Assembly (NCBI GenBank): GCA_964016885.1
Contig: OZ024740.1
Coordinates: 7,832,450 to 7,896,449 of the forward strand
DNA: 64,000 bases
Direction: 5' to 3'
DNA from: Eledone cirrhosa
Lineage: Eukaryota > Mollusca > Cephalopoda > Octopoda > Eledonidae
Part shown: piece by piece, positions 1 to 10,350 of the stretch
Layout: every line of letters begins with the position of its first letter
How positions within the stretch are numbered: the stretch's first letter is position 1
The notes under the pieces: model-generated
What the model was told of the DNA's origin: nothing
What the model saw: only the letters and a program-made list of their open reading frames with translations
Database searches by the model: none
Translations under genes and position numbers: made by a program

Positions 1-3000
1 TTTCGATTGGTATATCAGTTTCGATTGGTATGTCAGTTTCGATTAGTATATCAGTTTCTATTGGTATATCAGTTTAAGATTGGTATGTCAGTTTCGATTT
101 GTATGTCAGTTTCGATTGGTATATCAGTTTCGAATAGTGCGTCAATCTCGATTGGTATGTCAATTTCGATTAGTATATCAGTTTCTATTAGTATGTCAGT
201 TTCTATTGGTATGTCAGTTTCGGTCAGTATAACAGTTTCTATTGGTATGTCAGTTTCGATTGGTATGTCAGTTTCTATTGGTATATCAGTTTCGATTGGC
301 AAAGCAATTCCGATTGGTATATCAGTTTCGATTGGTATTTCAGTTTCCATTGGTATATCAGTTTCGATTGGTATGTCAGGTTTGATTGGTATATCAGTTA
401 CTATTGGTATCTCAGTTTTGATTGGTATGTCAGTTTTGATTGGTATATCAGTTTCGATTGGTATGTGAGTTTCTATTGGTATATTAGTTTCTATTGGTAT
501 GTCAGTTTCGATAGGTGTGTCAGTTTCTAATGGTAATCAGTTTCGATTGGTATGTTAGTTTCGATCGTTATGTCAGTTTCGATTGGTATATCAGTTTCTA
601 TTGGTATGACAGTTTCGATTGGTATATCAGTTTCGATTGGTATGTCAGTTTCGATTTGTATGTCAGTTTCGATTGGTATGTCAGTTTCGATTGGTATATC
701 AGTTTCGAATAGTGCGTCAATCTCGATTGTTATGTCAGTTTCGATTGGTATATCACTTTCGGTTGGTATGTCAGCTTCGATTAGTATATCAGTTTCTATT
801 AGTATGTCAGTTTCTATTGGTATATCAGCTTCGATTGGTATATCCGTTTAGATTAGTATGTCAGATTCTATTGGTATGTCAGTTTCGGTCAGTATAACAG
901 TTTCTATTGGTATGTCAGTTTCGATTGGTATGTCAGTTTCTATTGGTATATCAGTTTCGATTGGCAAAGCAATTCCGATTGGTATATCAGTTTCGATTGG
1001 TATGTCAGTTTCAATTGGTATATCAGTTTCGATTGGTATGTCAGGTTTGATTGGTATATCAGTTACTATTGGTATCTCAGTTTCGATTGGTATGTCAGTT
1101 TCGATTGGTATATCAGTTTCGATTGGTATGTCAGTTTCGATTGTTATGTCAGTTTCGATTGGTATATCAGTTTCCATTAGTATGTCAGTTTCTATTGGTA
1201 TATCAGTTTCGATTGGTATATCAGTTTCAATTTGTATGTCAGTTTCTATTGGTATATCAGTTCCTGTTGGGATGTCAGTTTCGATTGGTATATCAGTTTC
1301 GATTGGTATATCAGATCCTATTGCTATATCAGTTTTTATTGGTATTTCTGTTTCGATTGGTATGTAAGTGTCGATTGGTATATCAGTTTCGATTGGTATG
1401 TCAGTTTCGATTGGTATATCAGTTTCGATTGGTATGTCCGTTTCTATTGATATATCTGTTTTTATTGGTATGTCAGTTGCGATAGGTATGTCAGTTTTTA
1501 TTGGTATATCAGTTTCGATTTGTATGTCAGTTTCGATTGGTATGTCAATTTCAATTGGTATATCAGTTTCAATTGGTATATCAGTTTAGATTAGTATGTC
1601 AGTTTCGATTGGTATGTCAGTTTCGATTAGTATGTCAGTTTCTATTGGTATATCAGTTTCGATGGATATATCAGTTTCGATTAGTATGTCAGTTTCTAAT
1701 GGTATGTCAGTTTCGATTAGTATATCAGTTTCTATTGGTATGTCCGTTTGGATTGGTATGTCAATCTGGATTGGTATATCAGTTTCGATTGTTATATCAG
1801 TTTCGATTGGTATGTAAGTTTCTATTGGTATATCAGTTTCTATTGGTATGTCAGTTTCGATTGGTATGTCAGTTTCGATTGTTATGTCAATTTCGATTGG
1901 TATATCAGTTTCGATTGTTATATCTGTTTCGATTGGTATGTCAATTTCTATTGGTAGATCAGTTTTGATTGGTATGTTAGTTACTATTGGTATATCAGTT
2001 TCGATTAGTATATCAGTTTCTATTGGTATGTCAGTTTCGATAGGTATGTTAGTCCTCGATTTGTATGTCAGTTTCTATTTGTATATCAGTTTGGATTGGT
2101 ATATCAGATTCGATTGGTATGACAGTTTCGATTGGTATTTCAGTTTCGATTGGTATATCAGTTTCCATCGGTATGTCAGATTCGATTGGAATGTCAGTTT
2201 CGATTGGTATGTCAGTTTCGATTGGTATATCAGTTTCGATTGGTATGTTAGTTTCTATTGGTAAGTCAGCTTCGATTAGTATATCAGTTTCTATTGGTAT
2301 GTCAGTTTCGATTGGTATATCAGTTTCGATTGGTATGTCAGGTTTGATTGGTATATCAGTTACTATTGGTATCTCAGTTTCGATTGGTATGTCAGTTTCG
2401 ATTGGTATATCAGTTTCGATTGGTATGTCAGTTTCTATTGGTATATTAGTTTCTACTGGTATGTCAGTTTCGATAGGTATGTCAGTTTCTATTGGTATAT
2501 CAGTTCCTATTGGGATGTCAGTGTCGATTGGTATATCAGTTTCGATTGGTATATCAGTTTCGATTGGTATGTCAGTTTCGATTAGTATATCAGTTTCTAT
2601 TGGTATATCAGTTTAAGATTGGTATGTCAGTTTCGATTTGTATGTCAGTTTCGATTGGTATATCAGTTTCGAATAGTGCGTCAATCTCGATTGGTATGTC
2701 AATTTCGATTAGTATATCAGTTTCTATTAGTATGTCAGTTTCTATTGGTATGTCAGTTTCGGTCAGTATAACAGTTTCTATTGGTATGTCAGTTTCGATT
2801 GGTATGTCAGTTTCTATTGGTATATCAGTTTCGATTGGCAAAGCAATTCCGATTGGTATATCAGTTTCGATTGGTATTTCAGTTTCCATTGGTATATCAG
2901 TTTCGATTGGTATGTCAGGTTTGATTGGTATATCAGTTACTATTGGTATCTCAGTTTTGATTGGTATGTCAGTTTTGATTGGTATATCAGTTTCGATTGG

Positions 3001-5042
3001 TATGTGAGTTTCTATTGGTATATTAGTTTCTATTGGTATGTCAGTTTCGATAGGTGTGTCAGTTTCTAATGGTAATCAGTTTCGATTGGTATGTTAGTTT
3101 CGATCGTTATGTCAGTTTCGATTGGTATATCAGTTTCTATTGGTATGACAGTTTCGATTGGTATATCAGTTTCGATTGGTATGTCAGTTTCGATTTGTAT
3201 GTCAGTTTCGATTGGTATGTCAGTTTCGATTGGTATATCAGTTTCGAATAGTGCGTCAATCTCGATTGTTATGTCAGTTTCGATTGGTATATCACTTTCG
3301 GTTGGTATGTCAGCTTCGATTAGTATATCAGTTTCTATTAGTATGTCAGTTTCTATTGGTATATCAGCTTCGATTGGTATATCCGTTTAGATTAGTATGT
3401 CAGATTCTATTGGTATGTCAGTTTCGGTCAGTATAACAGTTTCTATTGGTATGTCAGTTTCGATTGGTATGTCAGTTTCTATTGGTATATCAGTTTCGAT
3501 TGGCAAAGCAATTCCGATTGGTATATCAGTTTCGATTGGTATGTCAGTTTCAATTGGTATATCAGTTTCGATTGGTATGTCAGGTTTGATTGGTATATCA
3601 GTTACTATTGGTATCTCAGTTTCGATTGGTATGTCAGTTTCGATTGGTATATCAGTTTCGATTGGTATGTCAGTTTCGATTGTTATGTCAGTTTCGATTG
3701 GTATATCAGTTTCCATTAGTATGTCAGTTTCTATTGGTATATCAGTTTCGATTGGTATATCAGTTTCAATTTGTATGTCAGTTTCTATTGGTATATCAGT
3801 TCCTGTTGGGATGTCAGTTTCGATTGGTATATCAGTTTCGATTGGTATATCAGATCCTATTGCTATATCAGTTTTTATTGGTATTTCTGTTTCGATTGGT
3901 ATGTAAGTGTCGATTGGTATATCAGTTTCGATTGGTATGTCAGTTTCGATTGGTATATCAGTTTCGATTGGTATGTCCGTTTCTATTGATATATCTGTTT
4001 TTATTGGTATGTCAGTTGCGATAGGTATGTCAGTTTTTATTGGTATATCAGTTTCGATTTGTATGTCAGTTTCGATTGGTATGTCAATTTCAATTGGTAT
4101 ATCAGTTTCAATTGGTATATCAGTTTAGATTAGTATGTCAGTTTCGATTGGTATGTCAGTTTCGATTAGTATGTCAGTTTCTATTGGTATATCAGTTTCG
4201 ATGGATATATCAGTTTCGATTAGTATGTCAGTTTCTAATGGTATGTCAGTTTCGATTAGTATATCAGTTTCTATTGGTATGTCCGTTTGGATTGGTATGT
4301 CAATCTGGATTGGTATATCAGTTTCGATTGTTATATCAGTTTCGATTGGTATGTAAGTTTCTATTGGTATATCAGTTTCTATTGGTATGTCAGTTTCGAT
4401 TGGTATGTCAGTTTCGATTGTTATGTCAATTTCGATTGGTATATCAGTTTCGATTGTTATATCTGTTTCGATTGGTATGTCAATTTCTATTGGTAGATCA
4501 GTTTTGATTGGTATGTTAGTTACTATTGGTATATCAGTTTCGATTAGTATATCAGTTTCTATTGGTATGTCAGTTTCGATAGGTATGTTAGTCCTCGATT
4601 TGTATGTCAGTTTCTATTTGTATATCAGTTTGGATTGGTATATCAGATTCGATTGGTATGACAGTTTCGATTGGTATTTCAGTTTCGATTGGTATATCAG
4701 TTTCCATCGGTATGTCAGATTCGATTGGAATGTCAGTTTCGATTGGTATGTCAGTTTCGATTGGTATATCAGTTTCGATTGGTATGTTAGTTTCTATTGG
4801 TAAGTCAGCTTCGATTAGTATATCAGTTTCTATTGGTATGTCAGTTTCGATTGGTATATCAGTTTCGATTGGTATGTCAGGTTTGATTGGTATATCAGTT
4901 ACTATTGGTATCTCAGTTTCGATTGGTATGTCAGTTTCGATTGGTATATCAGTTTCGATTGGTATGTCAGTTTCTATTGGTATATTAGTTTCTACTGGTA
5001 TGTCAGTTTCGATAGGTATGTCAGTTTCTATTGGTATATCAG
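1..5042 (+). repeat. Direct tandem duplication, period 2539 bp
   Basis: Bases from 1 to about 2503 recur from 2540 to about 5042. Every landmark is displaced by 2539: the gcgtcaatctcg monomer, the taatggtaatcag slip and the 'ttagtcctcgatttg' marker (2049 and 4588). I saw no difference between the copies in the lines compared, so the duplication looks recent. The period is 141 monomers plus one base, the extra base coming from the slipped monomer. The left end is cut by the window. Confidence 0.88.
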
Positions 5043-7520
5043 TTTCGATTGGTATGTCAGTTTCGATTGGTATGTCAGTTTCGATTGCTATGTCAGTTTC
5101 GTTTAATATGTAAGTTTCCATTGGTATATCAGTTTTGATTGATATATCAGTTTCGATTGGTATATCAGTTTCCATTAGTATGTCAGTTTCTATTGGTATA
5201 TCAGTTTCGATTGGTATATCAGTTCCTGTTGGGATGTCAGTTTCGATTGGTATGTCTGTTTCGATTGGTATGTAAGGGTCGATTGGTATATCAGTTTCGA
5301 TTGGTATGTCCGTTTCTATTGATATATCTGTTTCTATTGGTATGTCAGTTTCGATAGGTATGTCAGTTTTTATTGGTATATCAGTTTCGATTTGTATGTC
5401 AGTTTCTATTGGTATGTCATTTTCGATTATTTTATCAGTTTCTATTGGTATGTCAGTTTTGATTGGTATATCAGTTTAGATTAGTATGTCAGTTTCTATT
5501 GGTATGTCAGTTTCGGTCAGTATATCAGTTTCTCTTGGTATGTCAGTTTCGATTGCTATGTCAGTTTCAATTGGTATATCAGTTTCGATTGGTATATCAG
5601 TTTAGATTAGTATGTCAGTTTCGATTGGTATGTCAGTTTCGATTGTTATATCAGTTTCGATTGGTATGTAAGTTTCTATTGGTATATCAGTTTCTATTGG
5701 TATGTCAGTTTCGATTGGTATGTCAGTTTCGATTGTCATGTCAATTTCGATTGGTATATCAGTTACGATTAGTATGTCCGTTTCTATTGGTATATCAGTT
5801 TCGATTGTTATATCTGTTTCGATTGGTATGTTAGTCCTCGATTTGTATGTCAGTTTCTATTGGTATATCTGTTTCGATGGGTATGTCAGTTTTGATTGGT
5901 ATGTCAGTTTCTATTGGTATATCAGTTTCGAATGGTATGTCTGTTTCGATTAGTATATCAGTTTCTATTGGTATGTTCGTTTCAATTGGTATGTTAATTT
6001 CTATTGGTAAGTCAGCTTCGATTAGTATATCAGTTTCTATTGGTATGTCAGTTTCGATTGGTATGTCAGTTTCGATTGGTATATCAGTTTCTATTGGTAT
6101 ATCAGTTTCGATTGGTATGTCAGTTTCTATTTGTATATCAGTTTGGATTGGTATATCAGATTCGATTGGTATGACAGTTTCGACTGGTATGTCAGTTTCG
6201 ATTGGTATATCAGTTTCCATTGGTATGTCAGATTCGATTGGAATATCAGTTTCTATTGGTATATCAGTTTCGATTGGTATGTCAGTTTCGATTGCTATGT
6301 CCGTTTCAATTGGTATATCAGTTTCGAATGGTATGTCAATCTCGATTCGTATGTCAGTTTCTATTTTATATCAGTTTGGATTGGTATATCAGTTTAGATT
6401 GGAATGTCAGTTTCTATTGGTATATCAATTTCCATTGGTATGTCAGATTCGATTGGTATGTCTGTTTCTATTGGTATATCAGTTTAGATTGGTATATCAG
6501 TTTCGATTGGGATGTCAGTTTCGATTGGTATCTCAGTTTCGATTAGTATATCAGTTTCGATTGGTATATCAGTTTCTATTAGTATGTCAGTTTCTATTGG
6601 TATATCAGTTTCGATTGGGATATCAGTTTCAATTTGTATGTCAGTTTCTATTGGTATATCAGATCCTATTGGGATGTCAGTGTCGATTGGTATATCAATT
6701 TCGATTGGTATATCAGTTGCTATTGCTATATATGTTTCTATTGGTATATCAGTTCCTATTGCTATACATGTTTCTATTGGTATGTCAGTTTCGATTGGTA
6801 TCTAAGTTTCGATTGGTATATCAGTTTCGATTGGTATGTCAGTTTTGATTAGTATATCAGTTTCTATTGGTATATCAGTTTAGATTGGTATGTCAGTTTC
6901 GATTGGTATGTCAGTTTCAATTGGTATATCAGTTTCGAATAGTGCGTCAATCTCGATTGGTATGTCAGTTTCGATTGGTATATCACTTTCGATTGGTATG
7001 TCAGTTTCGTTTAGTATATCAGTTTCTATTAGTATGTCAGTTTCTATTGGTTTATCAGCTTCGATTGGTATGTCAGGTTTGATTGGTATATCTGTTTCGA
7101 TTGGTATATCAGTTTCGATTGGTATGTCAGTTTCGATTGTTATATCAGTTTCTATTGGTATGACAGTTTCGATTGTTATGTCAGTTTCGAATGGTATGTC
7201 AGTTTCGATTGGTATGTCAATTTCGATTGGTATATCAGTTTTGATTAGTATGTCAGTTTCGATTGGTATGTCAGTTTCGATTAGTATATCAGTTTCTATT
7301 GGTATATCAGTTTCTATTGGATTGACAGCTTCGATTGGTATGTCAGTTTCGATTGGTATGTCAGTTTCGATTGGTATGTCAATTTCGATTGGTATATCAG
7401 TTTTGATTAGTATGTCAGTTTCGATTGGCATGTCAGATTCTATTGGTATATCAGTTTCGATTGGTATATCAGTTTCGATTGGTATAGCAGTTTCTATAGG
7501 TATATCAGTTTATATTGGTA
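1..7520 (+). repeat. 18-bp minisatellite array, segment 1
   Basis: Head-to-tail monomers of tatatcagtttcgattgg and close variants fill the whole stretch. Common variants are tat/tgt before cag, tttcgatt/tttctatt, and ggt/agt/gtt after att. This segment is more diverged than later ones: it holds rare monomers such as 'ggcaaagcaattccgatt' (298, 963, 2837, 3502), 'gaatagtgcgtcaatctcg' and a contracted 'taatggtaatcag' that shifts the 18-bp phase. No gene is seen. The long reading frames in several frames follow from the period being divisible by three. Confidence 0.95.
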
Positions 7521-9656
7521 GGCTATGAAAGGCTACTAAATGAGGAGAATAAATGGGAGAAAGACAGTCTCCCCCATATCGACCCAATAGAGGGACCAGC
7601 AGTGTTAGTCGAGGGGAGTATAATAAGTAAGGCAATCAAGGATATGAAGACGGGTAAGGCGGCTGGGCCTTCGGAAATAGTTGCTGAGTTGCTGAAGGCA
7701 TCTGGCACGGTGGGACACACCATGGTCACCCGCATAGTTAACCAAGTCGTACAGAATAGGGTTGTTCCGAAGGACTGGCATAGCAGCATCATCGTTAACT
7801 GTTATAAGGGTAAAGGAGACGCCCTAGATAGGAGTAACTATAGAGGCATTAAATTAATCGACCAGGTCATGAAGGTCACGGAAAAAGTAATAGTGCAACT
7901 AATCAGAGAGAGAATTGACCTAGATGAAATGCAGTTCGGGTTTGTGTCAGGCAAAAGTACCACAGATGCTCTTTTCATTGTACGACAACTACAGGAGAAG
8001 TACCTAGCTAAAGGTAAACCCCTCTACTTAGCTTTTGTCGACTTGGAGAAAGCCTTCGACAGAGTCCCCCGCTCCATTATCTGGTGGGCTCTTAGAAAAC
8101 TAGGCGTTGACGAATGGCTTGTGAGGGCTATACAAGCCATGTATAAAGGAACAGTCAGCAAGGTTAGAATTAACAACGAATATAGTGAAGAGTTTAGCGT
8201 AAAAGTTGGCGTCCATCAGGGCTCTGTTCTCAGCCCCCTACTATTTATTATTGCCCTTCAGGCTATAACAGATGAGTTCAAGACCGGCTGCCCATGGGAA
8301 CTCCTATACACAGATAACCTGACACTCATAGCCGAATCAATGGCCGAGCTAGAGAAGAAATTCCAAACATGGAAGCACGGCCTAGAATCAAAAGGACTTA
8401 AAATTAACCTGGCTAAGACTAAAGTTCTAGTTTGTAGGAAAGAAAATAAGGCGGCGGTCCCTTCTGGGAAATGGTCGTGCTCGGTGTGTAGGAAAGGCGT
8501 AGGTAGAAACTCCATTTTATGTCCTAAATGCAAAGTATGGGTGCATAAAAGATGTAGTGGGATCACAGGTAAGCTAACTAAGAACATAGATTTTACATGT
8601 GGCCGGTGCTCTGGTGCAATAAGTAGCAGCAAGTGCCCACATAATACTAGCTCTTTCAATTGCGCAGAGGGTTCTATAGAAATAGTGGACAGCTTCCGTT
8701 ACCTGGGCGATAAAATCAGCATTGGGGGAGGGTGCTCTGAAAGTACAGTAGCTAGAGTCAGAACTGGTTGGAAAAAGTTCAGAGAACTTATACCACTATT
8801 AGCTGCTAAAGGGTTCTCCCTATAAATGAAAGGCAGGTTATACGATGCCTGCATACGAACAGCAATGTTGCATGGCAGTGAGACCTGGGCATTGTGTGCA
8901 GAGGATATACGCAGACTAGAGAGGAACGAAGCTTGCATGCTCCGCTGGATGTGTAACAGTAATATACGTGAACGGCAAAGCATAAACGAACTAAGGAAAA
9001 AATTAGAAATAAGAGGGATCAGATGTTGTTTACTCGAGAGAAGTCTACGTTGGTATGGACACGTGATACGCATGAAAGTCGATAGCTGTATAACAAAGTG
9101 CAGGGCAATAAAGATAGACGGTAGCCACGGAATAGGCAGACCTAGAAAAACTTGGGACGAGCTGATAAACTCCGACCTCACACACTTACACCTCTCCAAG
9201 ACAATGTCACTGGACCGAGACCTTTGGCGGTACTCAGTAACAGAGAAGACCCACCTTACCTAAATACATAGTAAAACCTACTACAGCCAGTAGGCATCTC
9301 TAACAAAATACACCCCGTCCCACCACCAACACCCCATCCACACCACCCCGTTCTATGTAAAGTTATGTTGGTGCCGCGCCATCCAGGCCGAAACAAATGA
9401 GATCGTGTAGGTGTCACGACAAAAAAACACACAGTCCACGCTGTAATGTGGCCGTGTAGGCAACACGGTAAAAACCTCCCAGACCCACACTGTAAATGTG
9501 GTTGGTGTTAGGAAGGGTATCCAACTGTAGAAAACCTGTCAGACAGTCCTATGCGAGCAAGACAATCACTCTTGCCTCAAGTGGGACTACCCCCGTCCAA
9601 ACCCATGCAAGCGTGGAACACGGACGTTAAACGTTGATGATGATGATGATGATGAT
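7521..9656 (+). mobile_element. RTE-like non-LTR retrotransposon copy A, 5'-truncated
   Basis: Insertion within the minisatellite. It starts in the linker before the reverse transcriptase (array 'ttggta' gives way to 'ggctatgaaagg') and runs through the coding 3' half and a 3' UTR of about 390 bp to seven GAT triplets at 9636-9656. The array resumes at once with 'atcagtttctattgg'. The 3' UTR holds 'tgttaggaagggtatccaac' and 'acggacgttaaacg', boxes shared with the SINE and the other copies. The 5' truncation removes the endonuclease expected in this clade. I assign the RTE type from the C-terminal domain and the short tandem-repeat tail; the exact clade is inferred. Confidence 0.88.
7524..9263 (+). 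pseudogene. LINE reverse transcriptase, copy A (nonsense and catalytic change)
   Basis: Encodes the reverse transcriptase part of a LINE polyprotein, which copies the element RNA at a nicked target. Recognisable in order: LLNEEN linker, GKAAGPSEIVAE, YKGKGDALDRSNYRG, QFGFVSGKSTTDAL, FVDLEKAFDRVP with the first catalytic Asp at 8040-8042, VHQGSVLSPLLF, the catalytic box, and a PHD-type finger (8478-8609). After the stop come WYGHVIRM and the C-terminal domain ending at TAA 9261-9263. Two lesions are visible. The catalytic YADD is Y-T-D-N (8307-8318), losing one metal-binding Asp. A TAA at 8823-8825 interrupts the frame where copy C has AAA. The downstream part stays in frame, so it is a single nonsense change. 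There is no ATG at the 5' end because of the truncation. Dead copy. Confidence 0.88.
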
Positions 9657-10018
9657 ATCAGTTTCTATTGGTATGTCAGTTTTGATTGGTATATCAGTTT
9701 TGATTAGTATGTCAGTTTCGATCGGTCTGTCAGTTTCGATTAGTATATCACTTTTGATAGGTATATCAGTTTCGATTGGTATGTCAGTTTTGATTGGTAT
9801 AACAGTTTCTATTGCTATATCTGTTTCTATTGGTATATCAGTTTCGATTGGTATGTCAGTTTCTATTGGTATGTCAGTTTCGATTATTATATCAGTTACT
9901 ATTGGTATGTCAGTTTCGATTGGAATGTCAGTTTCGATTGGTATGTCAGTTTCTATTGGTCTGTCAGTTTCGATTAGTATATCAGATATTATAGGTATGT
10001 CAGTTTCTATTGGTATAT
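9657..10018 (+). repeat. 18-bp minisatellite array, segment 2
   Basis: About twenty monomers between LINE copy A and the SINE, in the same orientation as segment 1. It includes 'gtcagtttcgatcggtctg' and 'atcagatattataggtatg' variants. No gene is seen. Confidence 0.93.
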
Positions 10019-10027
10019 GGAGGCACA

Positions 10028-10038
10028 TGGCTTAGTGG
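10028..10038 (+). promoter_or_regulatory. Pol III A box of the SINE
   Basis: The bases tggcttagtgg fit the TRGCNNAGYGG consensus of internal tRNA promoters and sit about 10 bp into the element, as in a tRNA gene. Whether it is active is unknown. Confidence 0.75.
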
Positions 10039-10070
10039 TTAGAGCATTGGCCTTGCAATCGAAAGGTTGT

Positions 10071-10081
10071 GTGTTCAATTC
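10071..10081 (+). promoter_or_regulatory. Pol III B box of the SINE
   Basis: The bases gtgttcaattc match GGTTCRANNCC at most positions. The GG-to-GT change and the missing final CC suggest a mildly decayed copy. The spacing from the A box (43 bp start to start) is normal for a tRNA-type promoter. Confidence 0.7.
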
Positions 10082-10350
10082 TCAGACCGGGTGATATGTT
10101 GTTTCCTTGAGCAAGACAATTTATTTCACATTGCTCCAGTTTACTCAGCTGTAGAAATGAGATAATAGGGACTGGGTTCCCTATCATTCCACTGCAAAGT
10201 GGTCATGGAGGTGCCACGGCAAAAAAGCACCCAGCACTCACTGTAAATGAGGTTTGTGTTAGGAAGGGCATCCAACTGTAGAAATCAAGCCAGAATCAGT
10301 TCCCGCCCACCCTTGCAAGCAGGGAAAAGCGGGCGTAAAATGAAATGAAA

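Larger units (their letters stand above)
10019..10350 (+). mobile_element. tRNA-derived SINE
   Basis: The 5' head resembles a tRNA. An A-box-like 'tggcttagtgg' (10028) is followed 43 bp later by a B-box-like 'gtgttcaattc' (10071); the loop 'ttgcaat' would give anticodon GCA (Cys-like), which is tentative. The body contains 'cattccactgcaaagtgg', 'ggaggtgccacggcaaaaaa', 'gcactcactgtaaatgagg' and 'ttaggaagggcatccaactg', all also found in the 3' UTR of LINE fragment B (13420-13560). It ends with 'gggcgtaaaatgaaatgaaa', a short ATGAA repeat. The array resumes with 'tatcag'. It is non-coding, expected to be transcribed by RNA polymerase III and moved by a LINE with the matching 3' end. 'atat' lies at both edges, so a short target duplication is possible but cannot be proven inside a repeat. 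Confidence 0.85.

Noticed and set aside
8258..8659. Antisense open frame inside LINE copy A (and similar ones in C, C' and D, e.g. 62818-63450 and 63490-63936)
   Set aside because: The opposite strand carries the reverse transcriptase motifs in order; the antisense products match nothing I recognise and recur in every copy as shadows.
9264..9656. A host gene or non-coding RNA gene in the non-repeat sequence after LINE A
   Set aside because: The same sequence follows LINE C and, in related form, LINE B, ending in the GAT tail; it is the element's 3' UTR.
10019..10091. A genuine tRNA gene at the head of the SINE
   Set aside because: The acceptor and anticodon stems do not pair well, there is no 3' acceptor strand, and the sequence continues into a LINE-like tail; it is a tRNA-derived promoter.
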